This document shows, piece by piece, positions 10,892 through 20,851 of a stretch of 64,000 bases of DNA; the first letter of the stretch is position 1; each line of letters starts with the position of its first letter. The translations under genes and the position numbers were made by a program. Source of the stretch: Ceratodon purpureus (Eukaryota > Streptophyta > Bryopsida > Pseudoditrichales > Ditrichaceae); NCBI GenBank assembly GCA_014871385.1, contig CM026428.1:7729471-7793470 (forward strand), written 5' to 3'. The notes beneath the pieces were generated by a model. It saw nothing but the letters and a program-made list of their open reading frames with translations, did no database searches and was not told where the DNA came from.

Positions 10892-11850
10892 ATGGATTCC
10901 GACCATTCTTCGATGGAAGAAGTAGATAGCCAGTCCCGGTTCAATGAGTATCTGAACCATGTGCTGAGTGATTTTCCGCCACGCTATGTTTCGATCTTGG
11001 AAGCAGCTCCGATGTTTAGAGCCGCACTTCTTGATGATCTTGGCTGGTACGATCAAGAGACACACAATTTGCACCTCAGCGAAGGACTGTCTAATGTTCA
11101 CCCTCAGTTAGTTCTATCAGCAGTAACACGTGGACGGGAAGCTCTTTGTCGAATTTTGTGCTGCATTTTCCTGGAATCGCCGCGATTCTCTTTTGTCGCG
11201 GTGTATCCGCCCAGGCTGATGCGAGTAAATGGAAAACTGGAGTTCGTCATGGAAATGGTGGCGGAAAAACCTAATCCGTTCGTGGACAGGCCTGATACCA
11301 CGGAAGCTTACAGGGAGCTTATTTACATCTTGGATCCCATACTTAAGTGTTGGACCATACGAATTCCTATAGAGACATTCTAAGCATTATGGAGGATGAG
11401 GCTGGGAGAGGGGCAGGGACAGGGACAGAAACAAAAACGGGGAGTGGGAGACGGAGAAGGCGTGAGCGAGGGAGACAAACAACGATATGCAGCGCGAGAG
11501 GGAGAGGCGGACGGACAGGGAGGGGGAGAGGGGGAGGGAGAGGGAGAAAGGGTTCATAAGACGAAGCTGCACAAGGTGAACGTGATGAGTGTCAAGGGTA
11601 TTCCTCTGAAGCCCTTCTATTAAAGTTTCTTGGAGGATGAGGCTGGACAGAGAGGCAGAGGGACTAGGGACAAGAACAGAAACAGGGAGTGGGCGAGGGC
11701 GAGGGAGCGGGACAGGGAAAGGGGAGGGAGAAAGGGTTCTGAAGACGAAGCTGTACGAGGTGGGAGTGACGAGGACTCAATTCCAGATTACGATTACTAG
11801 GACGCAGCTGCAGATCACGCGCCTCTGTTTACTTATCATGAGATCAGCCG
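10892..11850 (+). pseudogene. RG-repeat protein gene, decayed copy B
   Basis: ATG at 10892 opens 163 codons clearly homologous to the 349-residue protein of copy C (shared FNxYLNHVL, DQETHNLHLSEGLS, VHPQLVL, GREALCRILCC, PRLMRVNG). Near 11330-11350 an insertion of about 20 bp, which repeats TTGGA, shifts the frame and the protein stops at 11383. The RG-encoding region continues in another frame until TAA, where C has a tyrosine codon (GSYDEA in C). A second SFMEDD-like module further on is also broken. The N-terminal fragment could still be made, but the RG domain cannot be joined to it. Confidence 0.65.
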
Positions 11851-12950
11851 GTATATGGGGAGCTGGTGAATCCATAGTTTGTGATTCGGTCTTCATGTCG
11901 CCGTTTGAGGAGTTGTTGAACAGAGATAGGATGCAGGTATGCAGGAGACCGAGTATTTCATTGCACGAAATTGGCGACGGGGAACACTCTGTGGTTTGCA
12001 GTCAGTGAGCCAATCGAAAGTGGCTCGCGTGTTCACCGAATCATTGGCAGGGTTCCGCGATTTGTTTTTGCACAGTATAATAGTGGTTCAGAGACAATTC
12101 TTGATATTACCAGATTTCTTTAGTGACGCAGCAGGCACTCATTCAGCTACTGCAAATTACAAGTTCTTTCAGAAATCCCAGAGCTGGGAGCCCACAACAC
12201 AGACATACAGTTGTTCAGGCTGTACATATATTGGATTTGTTCTAGATTGTTTATTAGATTGTCCCAGAATCTGGGTTTACTTCAGAAGCTACTAGATTCA
12301 TCATCAAACAGACTAGTTGGGTAGCACTCTTGATAGGCGTAGTGTGTGAGCCCGCAAGCGATATGATCTGTGTAAAATGGACTTATCGAGCGCAGCTTGT
12401 GGTCGTTCATGCAACCTACGGGCCGGGCTGGTTGTGATTTGAACATGAAGAGATCTGTAATTTACAGCTGGGCATCATAATACAAATTTAGTCCCTCTCT
12501 TTGTAGCGCCTTGTGTTGTGTCGTTGAGCCATCGAATTGGATTACCAATATGATCACCGAGATCTGTATGATGATGGGTACCAGGATTAAACTGCACGTT
12601 GTGATGTGAAAGTCACTTTGTGCAATTTCCCGGAAGGGCGAGAAATCGTCTGATTGAACCGCTGCACTTTCGCTCTCTGGCTTCTTGTTTGTTATTGACG
12701 GCATTCTCAAGCACCAACGTTCGCCGTTACCGTCCCATATATATTCCTCGGACCTGGTGGTGGTGTGCTGCAGAGCAGTGCGAGGCTGTCGGAAGAGGGA
12801 GAGACATGTGTGTGCTTTACGGAGTAAGCGAAGTTAAAAGTAGATTATCCGATGTAGTAGTCGAAATACGAGTGTCTGGGTAGAGGGCTCGAGGAGAATT
12901 AGAGCAATGAGCTGGTGCCTGCCAAGTTGATACACATGTTTCGAACATAG

Positions 12951-13449
12951 TCTCGGCTGCATTGCTGTAGTGCGGTACGTCTATGTCAGTCCATTCAGTT
13001 TGTGTAAAAGCTCCAGGAGTTGGAAACTTTTGCGGAGGGTGTACATATATATATGTATGAACTGGCTACTCTAATTAACAGCAATGAAAACTCTACTGAA
13101 ATATTGTGCTTCTTGGTTTTAAGTAGCTGCACTTAAATCTACTCTCAAGGTAATTAGGAGAACAATCATTGACAATCATATTCAACAACTTGGATAGATC
13201 ATAGAAAAGCTTATGTAATCTATAACTCATCATACTACGGCCCTAGTAATCTACATCTCCAATCTGATATTCAGATTATAAACTCTGTATGCTTGTTCAA
13301 GGTCAAAAGTTTAAATTCGAGTTACACTGGTTCACAAGTTAGCTGCTTTCATAGAAAGTAAACCGTTGCACTTATTAGAAGTTTCAGTCCAGTCCTTGGT
13401 GCTGTGTGGGCATTTTGTCTGAGGGGGCTCCACACCCATCTGGGTTCTT
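12951..13449. other. Spacer between segments B and D
   Basis: There is no supported gene. A short TATATATATG tract occurs near 13047. The end of B fades out near 12950 and D homology begins only near 13547. Confidence 0.5.
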
Positions 13450-13749
13450 TTGAATCCAGATCTCTTCATGGTCCTACTCCAAGAGCATCAGCGAGTCAAG
13501 AATACCAGCCACAAACCCATTGTAAATTCCTTCAGTAACGAGGGCGATATTATCCTGGTTAGAGTTTTCACAGGAATAAACTTAAGCCTTGCTATGATCG
13601 GCAGAGATAATGATGCTGTGCATGTTCAATTTAGTGAGGAGGCGGAATGCAATGATGAAAGAGTCAGCCATCGATTTCTTACTCAAGCATCGGTGGCCAC
13701 CATCACAGCGCATGAGGAGCCAAAACACGTGATCTCCTTTCATGTTTGA
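13450..13749 (+). CDS. Hypothetical 99-residue ORF in segment D
   Basis: The open frame starts at ATG 13450 and ends at TGA 13747-13749. It has no recognised domain. Its second half (GDIILVRVFTGINLSLAMIG through EEPKHVISFHV) alternates hydrophobic and polar residues like beta strands. The D' copy at about 7160-7350 has the same sequence but with an in-frame TAG. It may be the last exon of a larger gene; I found no upstream exon. Coding status is uncertain. Confidence 0.3.
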   Translation: MNPDLFMVLLQEHQRVKNTSHKPIVNSFSNEGDIILVRVFTGINLSLAMIGRDNDAVHVQFSEEAECNDERVSHRFLTQASVATITAHEEPKHVISFHV

Positions 13750-14920
13750 ACTTCTGATTAACGTTTCTTCATTAACGTTTCAGTATCCCTGCTGTACGTA
13801 ATACTGAGGCTCCTGTCCAGTGAAACGGGACACTTGAACCCCCGCTTCTCCACCCGATCACTCAAAACAACGATCACGGGGTTGCTAGGGTTGATCACAT
13901 TGAATTTTGGGTTTTATAGCCTTTATTTTTTTCCAAGTAAATTTTTAAAAAAATAAAAAATGATATGGGTTTAAAAGGGAGGGGCGGGGATGGTTGGATG
14001 GAGGGGGCTGGAGAGAGAGGGATGGGTGAGGGATGGTGGTTGGGCCCTCCCTTGAGGGAAATGGATGGAGAGGCCCCACCCACACCCCGTCCAAAGGGGA
14101 GCAGGAAGCCTCCCCGCAGCTGCTAATCACGGGCCCCCCCTCTCCTCCACCGGGTGGAGAAGCGAGGGTTCCCGATACAACAATCTACCCCAGTGAAACT
14201 TGGGCGAGTACAATGTCTTTGTGTTTTGTTTTACATGTGAGAATATGTTTGTTGGAAGTTCAATGCGTACTAGCTCAGCTAATGGCTCGTGAAGAAGGGT
14301 GTTGTGCTTGTGTAACAATGGTGAGGCAATGTCCATATTTCGGATAATCCTTCAACTAGAATACTCCAACGATGACATGGAACCAAATTGAGAGGAGGGC
14401 CGAGTCTATTAGTACCAGCAACGAGAATCTTGGCACTATGTACAATGTAATCTATTTCTAAATATGCAGATTATTTAAGACGATTTCTAAAATTCTTAAT
14501 TTTTGGTACAATTTTGGACCTTTGATGGTAAGTATAAACAAGGTAAAACGGTTTGTAAATTACATTTTCTTGAGAAGTACATAGTTTTATATTTTTGGGA
14601 ATAGCAATAAATGGATGAATATTATATTGTATGGTGGCTAATTACTTTGTTGTTTTCAATGATGAATTTTTCTTGAATGGTTCATTATTGGGGTTTAGGG
14701 AAAGGCTGTTGATGTAATATAAGCGGCGCCAAGTCCTTGTGCACCAAGATAAATGTAGCATATTTGAAACATTCTTTTAAAATTCTTGGGTATGTGTTGA
14801 GTAGAAGTATCTATGATAGTGATTGCTGTTTGTAGACTCTGGCAATCTATGTCATGGAAAATATTTTTTTAGTAGTAAGTACCGTTTAGTTGCTAGCATG
14901 ATGACAATGATAGCCTTTTA
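13547..14920 (+). repeat. Segment D, direct duplicate of D' with an insertion
   Basis: It matches D' (7155-8150) on both sides of a 364-bp insertion at 13827-14190. Homology ends after GATAGCCTTTTAA, about 50 bp before a short telomere-like repeat. Confidence 0.85.
13827..14190. mobile_element. 364-bp non-autonomous DNA transposon, MULE-like, with 9-bp target duplication
   Basis: The insertion is flanked by CAGTGAAAC at 13818-13826 and 14191-14199. The duplicate D' has this 9-mer once (7424-7432) and no insertion, so the boundaries are certain. The termini start GGG and end CCC and carry an imperfect inverted repeat: AACCCCCGCTTCTCCACCCG near the left end against AACCCTCGCTTCTCCACCCG, reverse complemented, near the right. 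A 9-bp duplication with G-initial termini fits Mutator-like elements. The interior is GC-rich except for an A/T tract and encodes nothing. Confidence 0.85.
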
Positions 14921-14970
14921 AGTTGGATTAACTTTAAAAAAATCGAAAAAACTAAAAAACACTAAATCCT

Positions 14971-14993
14971 AAACCCTAAACCCTAAACCCTAA
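14971..14993. repeat. Interstitial plant-type telomere repeat
   Basis: AAACCCT-type units (three in a row, followed by a degenerate CCCTAAAAACT) match the plant telomere repeat TTTAGGG on the opposite strand. A further ACCCTAAAAA lies at about 15013. The tract sits about 50 bp beyond the edge of duplicated segment D. Confidence 0.85.
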
Positions 14994-15033
14994 AAACTAA
15001 AAATTTGAGTGAACCCTAAAAAACACTTGTCGA

Positions 15034-15390
15034 TTGGTAGATTTCAAGTACCTCATTGTGGTCAAATCTTTTGAAGTTGAAATTTTTACCCCACATTATC
15101 AACATAGAGATGATCTCGTGCTAAAATTTTCATGGCCAAATTCTATTTTTCCAATTTTTGGGAGGGTGTCAAAGTTGGTAGTATTGAATTTGTTTTTCTT
15201 AACTACACATGTTGGTAGATTTTGAATATCTTTTTTTGTGTAGATCTTCTAGCCTTGAAATTTGGTACACGTATTATTAACTTAAAGATGATGTTGTAGT
15301 AAGAATTTCATGGTAAAAGGCCAGTTTTTGAGCTCTTCGGAGGGCGGCAAAGTTGGCAGCAATGAAGCTTTTTTTCCCCTGTGAATGCAA
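15034..15390 (+). repeat. Diverged tandem duplication, about 178-bp unit
   Basis: Unit 1 (15034-15211) and unit 2 (15212 to about 15390) share TTGGTAGATTT at the start, a GATGAT...AATTTTCATGG-type middle, and GGAGGGTGTCAAAGTTGG versus GGAGGGCGGCAAAGTTGG near the end. Between these anchors identity is low, so the duplication is old. Confidence 0.65.
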
Positions 15391-16112
15391 GAATTCGTAA
15401 ATGAGTTGTACCTGACTGTACATACAATTATAACTATTTCATTCAAAATCTTATCTTAACAAAGTTTTGAGGTGTTGGTCTATTCTGAAAATCTCCCCAA
15501 AACTATTATATTGCAAAAACTTCAAAATCTACAAAAAAATTGAGAATATGATGTTTTTCAAGTTATATAATCTCATTATTTGAATATTCTATTCAAATAC
15601 ATTTTACATGCCTTTTCATTTTTTTTTAAATGGCCTTTGTACTCAAATTTGAGCATACCTTAATGTGAAGCATCTTGTTGAGTTCCAAAGGTCGTATGAG
15701 GGTGAATATCATAAACTCCTATCTCTAAGAGCATCCTAAACAAACTAGCAATGTGACCTCACATGAGAAAATCACTCGCCATGAGAAGTCTTTTTATTTG
15801 TTTGTTTTTTTATATAATTATTTGAAATCTTAGAAAGATTAATGAAAAGCATCATAAATGATCACTACAAAATCAAAAAACTCATTGAAGGTGGACACTT
15901 CATGTCTAAGAGATGTGGATAAGTGGATGGGTGTAGTCGATCATTTAGCTTCTGTTGGAGATCTAGTTGATTTTAGAACGGCCATATCGCTGTCAGTGCA
16001 GCGTAAGTAACTGTCTTAGAAGGTACGCCGGCTCCAGTGATTATAAGTGTCTGTGATTGTAAGTGTCTGTGATTGTAAGCGCGCGCCGAATTACTTTTTT
16101 TAAGCGCTGGCC
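15391..16112. other. AT-rich spacer
   Basis: There is no supported gene. Near 16040-16080 a short phrase, GTGATTGTAAGTGTCT and variants, occurs about three times just before segment C begins. Confidence 0.5.
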
Positions 16113-16254
16113 TCGGTCTCGTGAACTACGTTTGCCAAACCCCCTTCCCGATGTAAAAGCCCGACAACGTACAGTCACCTGTGACAAGTGTGATGGAGAG
16201 GGTATTATCCGATGCTGCCACTGTGACCAACATCCTCAACAGTTTCAATTATAA
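16113..16254 (+). pseudogene. DnaJ-type Cys-rich fragment, copy C
   Basis: Unlike A and B, this copy reads through in one frame: SRELRLPNPLPDVKARQR then TVTCDKCDGEGIIRCCHCD, ending at a stop after QFQL. The two CxxC motifs with the CDGEG linker fit the DnaJ/BSD2-type cysteine-rich zinc fold. The upstream half (transit peptide and FTQIPHEI region) is missing because the duplicated segment starts here. It is therefore a truncated gene end, although its reading frame is the best preserved of the three. Confidence 0.55.
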
Positions 16255-16882
16255 CAGTTGTTCATGCTCGAGAATCATAGTGCTGGTTAGTGATCGTAGT
16301 AGTCGGAGAAGATCAGTTGGCTATTCCCCCACCCATTTGTGAATCGATGCGCATTTGAGGTCGTGGATCAAGGAGCCTTTGATATTGGACTAGCTTGCTT
16401 GTATTCATGAATTGCTTGCCGTCTATATACAGCGTTACATGTGCTCTCTAAGCACCCAATGGATCGATTCGTTGTCGTGAGCTAGCATCAGAGTTGTTGT
16501 GGAAGCATCAGAATTGTTCGTGAAATCCTTGTGGACCGGTCCAAAGCAGTTTATGATATTGGTCAGAGCTGGCACCCGATTGGCTCATTGTTGCCAGCTC
16601 GTGCCCGGTTGAATCCTAGGAATTCCTGAGTGCCTGCTTGCACTGTTGCGTTCAACCGGGATTTGTTTCTGTTTGCTCTCGGTTGGATCGTTTTCGTGAA
16701 AAACTGGCTCGCAGGAGGACGTGGGAAGCAGGTGTTCAAGAAACAGCCCGGCACCCCTTTCACCAGATAATTTGTGACATTGCATCGCCGATGTGAATCC
16801 GCCGGATGCTGTCGATTGTTATGCGTTTCTCACTTGGGCAGTCCAGGAATAGACTTTGAAGAGTAGCTGATAGCCTGGAAGC

Positions 16883-17766
16883 ATGGATTCCGACCATTCT
16901 TATATGCAAGAGGATTCCGACCATTCTTCGATGCAAGAAGATGAAAGGCAATTCTGGTTCAATGCGTATCTGAACCATGTGCTGAGGGATTTTCCGCCAC
17001 TGGATGTTTTGTACTTGGAAGCAGATCCGGAGTTTAGAACCAGGCTTCTTGATGCTCTTGACTGGTACGATCAAGAGACACACAATTTGCACCTCAGTGA
17101 AGGACTGTCTGATGTTCACCCTCAGTTAGTACTATTAGCAGTAACACTTGGACGGGAAGCACTTTGTCGAATTTTGTGCTGCGCATTCCTGGAATCGTCC
17201 CGATTCTCTTATGTCGTGGCGGATACGCCGAGGCTCATGCGAGTAAATGGACAACTGCATTTCCTTATGGAAATGGAGGTGGAAAAATCTGATCCTTACG
17301 TGGTCAGACCTGGAAACGAACATATCACGAATACTTATAGGGAGCTTATATACTTCTTGGATCATGCGAAACCCTACAAAGCCCTTCTAAGCTTCATCAT
17401 AGATGAGGCTACGAGAGGGACAGGAACAGGAACCGGAACCGGAACAGGAAGTGGGCGAGGGCGAGGGAGAGGACGAGGGAGAGGACGAGGGAGAGGGAGA
17501 GGGAGAGGGAGAGGGGGAGGGATAGTTAGAGGGGGAGAGATAGTTAGAGGGGGAGAGATAGTTAGAGGGAGAGGGAGAGGGAGAGGGAGAGGGAGAAAGG
17601 GTTCCTATGACGAAGCTGCACGAGGTAGGAGTGATGAGGATCATGCGTACCCCTATGAAGACCTTCTAAGCTTCATGGAGGATGACGCTAGGAGAGGGAC
17701 AGGGATAGGAACAGAAACAGGGAGTAGGAGAGCGCGAGGGCGAGGGCGAGCGACCGGGAGAGGGAG

Positions 17767-17807
<41 letters not shown>

Positions 17808-17932
17808 GAGGGGATTGCGAAGACGAAGCTCCACGAAGTGGGAGTAACGAGGACCCAATTCTAGATGATGTTTACGAGGACGCGGCTGCAGATCTGGCGC
17901 CTCTGTCTCCTGATCATGAGCTCAGTCGGTAA
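16883..17932 (+). CDS. 349-residue protein with N-terminal helical domain and two RG/TG-repeat blocks
   Basis: The intact frame runs from ATG 16883 to TAA 17930. A nine-residue N-terminal duplication (DSDHSYMQE / DSDHSSMQE) is absent from copy B. Residues about 23-165 form a folded-looking domain (FNAYLNHVLRDFPP, THNLHLSEGL, VHPQLVLLAV, GREALCRILCC). It loosely recalls the start of an MCM N-terminal domain, but I cannot confirm that. Two modules follow, each PYxxLLSF-acidic-RGTG. The first has a long GTGTG/RGRG run (about residues 177-240); the second has RG and GTGTG runs (about 270-311). RG repeats commonly bind RNA and are arginine-methylated. The tail is acidic. No intron is needed. The segment is duplicated locally and copy B is broken, so expression should be tested. 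Confidence 0.55.
17411..17820 (+). repeat. In-frame GGGAGA / GGGACA microsatellites
   Basis: Hexamer-like runs of GGGAGA, GGGCGA and GGGACA encode the RG and GT repeats of the 349-residue protein at about 17411-17605 and 17690-17820. A 21-bp unit, GTTAGAGGGGGAGAGATA-like, is repeated three times at about 17524-17570. Copy B has shorter, diverged runs, so the tract is length-variable. Confidence 0.8.
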
Positions 17933-19240
17933 ATGGGGAGCTAGTGAAGCCATAATTTGTGATTCAGTCTTCATGTCACCGTTTGAGGAGTTGTAGAACA
18001 GAGATAGGGTGCAGGCATGCAGGAGTCCGAGTTCTTTTATTGCACGAAATTGGAGACGGGGAACACTCTGTGATTTGCAGTCAGTGGACAATCAAAAGTG
18101 GCTTGCGTGTTCACCAAATCATTGGCAGGGTTCTGCGATATGTTTTCTCACAGTATATTAGTGATTTTGGAGACAATTCTTGAGATTACCAGACTTCATT
18201 TGTGACGAAGCAGCAACATATTCAGCTCATGTTGCAAATTACAAGTAGTTTCAGAAATCCCAGAGTTGGGAGCCCACAACAGAGACGACACTGTTCCCAG
18301 AATTTCTATTGACTCTAAAAACTACTAGCGTCATCATCACACAGACTAGTTGGGTTGCACGCTTGATGGACGTCGTGTAAGAACCCGCAAGCCAGTGATC
18401 TCTACATTTTTATCCACTCGTGAAGCGCAGCTTGTAGTCGTTCATGCAACCTACAAGCTCATGAGCTGGTTGAGATTTGAATATCAAGGGGTACTGTCTT
18501 ATTTACATGAGTCACATGCTCCATTGCTTTTGATGTGATTTGATGGCGTACCAGCCTACAACGTTACCCGTACGTGATGGCTTCCGACTTTAAAGAGTAT
18601 TTGAACAGATTTGGAAATATCATTGATACTTGTATAAAACAACGTCGACATGCACTGCAGCGCATTGATTTTTCAGGGCTCTAAGTTCCGGTTGGAAAGA
18701 AGCAAACAGATGTGGCCGCAGCCAATTAGACATCCAGTACATCGAAGGCCTTAGAACAGCTTTAGTCGTTCACTATGTAGCTTGTGTTATGCCGCTGTGT
18801 CAACAAACTGGATTACTATGATCACCTAGAGCTGTGACGATGGGTACTCGGAATATTGAACTGTTGGTTGAGATGTGAAAGTTTGTGCAGTTTCCTGTAA
18901 GGTCGAGAAACCGTTTGATTGAACCGCTGCACTTTTGGTGTTTCGCTCCTTTTTTGTTAGTGTAATTTTGGGTGTCATTGACGGCATTGAATTCGATAGG
19001 TAATCCCCGTCTCAAGCACCAAAGATCACCATTGTACCCTCCCATATTCATTGCTGGGACCTAGTTGTGGTGTGCTGCTGATCAGCGCAAGGCTGTGGAG
19101 AGATGTACATGCGTATCCTTGACGGTGGAAGCAAAGTTGACACTAAATTAGATATGCTATTGGAGATTTGAATATATGGGTAGAGGGCTCGAGGAAGGTT
19201 AGAGTAATCAGCGGGCCCAGCTGAGTTGATCCACATGTTT

Positions 19241-20081
19241 TGAAAATAATCTGGCTGCAGGTCTACACTGTGCATAGTCAAGGTTTCAGTCAATCCTGTT
19301 TCGACCACAGTTGTTGCATCAGGTGGAATCGGGTAAGTGATCTAGTGATAGGTGTGGAGGAGATCATCAAAGAGAGCGAGAGAGGCCGGATGTGGAAAGG
19401 GGTGAGAAGTTTGGGGTTGTGGATTGTTGGTGTGACAGGTCAGGGTTACGAAGAAAGAAACAGGGGGGAGGGCGAGGGGGACCTCTAGATACTGTTTTGC
19501 GAAGGAAAAACTTAAATATTGCCTAGGGTCCCCGACAGTCAATCAAATTTTACTTGCTTGAGCAGTGTTTAAATCCACATCATGCTTGACTTTGCGGCAG
19601 AGTGTGGTGTTTCGTTCTCATCATTGATTCTTCTTTTTTCGACACTTGCAATTTCCAGAGGTGAACATTGATTTTAGTTGGTAGTTTTAGCATGTAAATC
19701 GAAGGATTTACAGTGTTGAGAACTCGTTCAGAAACATTCCTTCCATCGATAGAATCATCATAACACTGTATAACACGAACTCTCAAAACGAACCAGAATA
19801 TTCAACTAGAATCCACCATTTGGACACTCCATGAGAAGCACCGAAAGAGAGAAGGTGGCCCAGAATATTGTCACGAAAAGACAAACTGTAGGAGGTAGAG
19901 CTATAAATGATTGACCAAGCAGACAGTGTTGCAGATCACTTCATGACATTCTTAAAGTTTTGTGCTCCGAGAGTGAGTCTAGAGTACAAGTTAATCGGCT
20001 GAAAGTCTATTAAAAGAGAAACTACGATGCTTGTGTTCTTATTAAATCAAGAAATTCTGCTGATGACTGAGTCCATCGCCG
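19241..20081. other. Spacer without supported gene
   Basis: Only short frames occur on both strands, and I see no repeat or RNA gene. Confidence 0.5.
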
Positions 20082-20821
20082 ATGTCAACTTTCGGTATCA
20101 AGTTAGAAATCAGCAAATGGAATTGGTATACGAACCTGGCCCCAAACTCCGACGTGAAAACTGGATTTACTAAAGCCACTTCAATTGAGAAATCGGGCAT
20201 TTATCATGTAGAATCCATGAGCAAAGAATTGAACCCACCTGCTTCTGTTGAACTATCATCCACACGAAAATTTGTGACCGTGTACCTACACTGTACCACC
20301 TTGGGGATGGACATGGCTGCTTCTACTCGACACAACTAACTTAAGCCGGGACCCTGAACTGTGCCTGTATCTTACACTCCTCATCCTAGAACTTGCCAGG
20401 CTTGCGCTCCATGTGGAAGTCAAGAATTTGATCACCAGATTTGGCAGATATACAACAGGCAGAGTTACACTGCACAATCATACTGACTATGAGCACAGAT
20501 ATCAATCACCACGACGGCCAGTTTTCCACATGGCTCACTGTTTCCATCCTGACCACCCGCGGACTGGACCAAACCAATTTCTCTCTTTCAAACATCTGCA
20601 CTGGAGTCCGAGTATATATTGAAAACTTCCAAGGCCCCCTCAAACGTTTACCTGGGATTCGATCCGAATCCAACGCTGTTGATGATGATTCATCGGTTCC
20701 ATGCAGTGCCATTATAAGTTGGACTTATATTGGTCATGAATTTGACCGAATGTTAGTGTGGGTTGGTGGAGTAGCATTCGAAATGTTGAAATCACAGCAT
20801 GGTTTAGAATGTAGAGTATAA
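20082..20821 (+). pseudogene. Possible two-part gene or pseudogene, unknown family
   Basis: Two open frames lie convergent to the STICHEL-like gene. The first, 20082-20336 (85 residues, start STFGIKLEISKWNWYT), reads as a beta-rich domain. The second, 20441-20821 (126 residues), is in a different frame and has protein-like text (GQFSTWLTVSILTTRGLD, WTYIGHEFDRMLVWVGG). They could be exons joined through an acceptor near 20500 (GAGCACAG before ATATCAATC) or remnants split by a frameshift. I do not recognise the family. The second frame stops only 31 bp from the STICHEL-like stop codon. Confidence 0.3.
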
Positions 20822-20851
20822 CTTCAGAGCTTCAGGCTCGATTGAGATCAT

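Larger units (their letters stand above)
9836..12950 (+). repeat. Duplicated segment B
   Basis: About 3.1 kb matches segment C (16113-19240) in direct orientation from the DnaJ-like fragment through the RG-repeat gene to the GGGTAGAGGGCTCGAGGA motif near 12877. The first 1 kb also matches A in inverted orientation. Divergence includes many substitutions, small indels and a 19-bp tandem duplication (CCAATTGGCTCATTGTT) near 10567-10604. Confidence 0.85.
16113..19240 (+). repeat. Duplicated segment C
   Basis: This is the direct counterpart of B. It begins inside the DnaJ-like fragment (GGTCTCGTGAACTACG), so it is shorter on that side than A and B, and runs to the GGGTAGAGGGCTCGAGGA motif near 19180. 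It carries the intact RG-repeat gene, whereas B carries a broken one. Confidence 0.85.

Noticed and set aside
13895-14130. Pro/Ser-rich ORFs inside the 364-bp insertion
   Set aside because: Low-complexity translation of a GC-rich non-autonomous element.
17387-17644. Minus-strand Ser-Pro repeat ORF
   Set aside because: Antisense of the in-frame RG microsatellite of the 349-residue gene.
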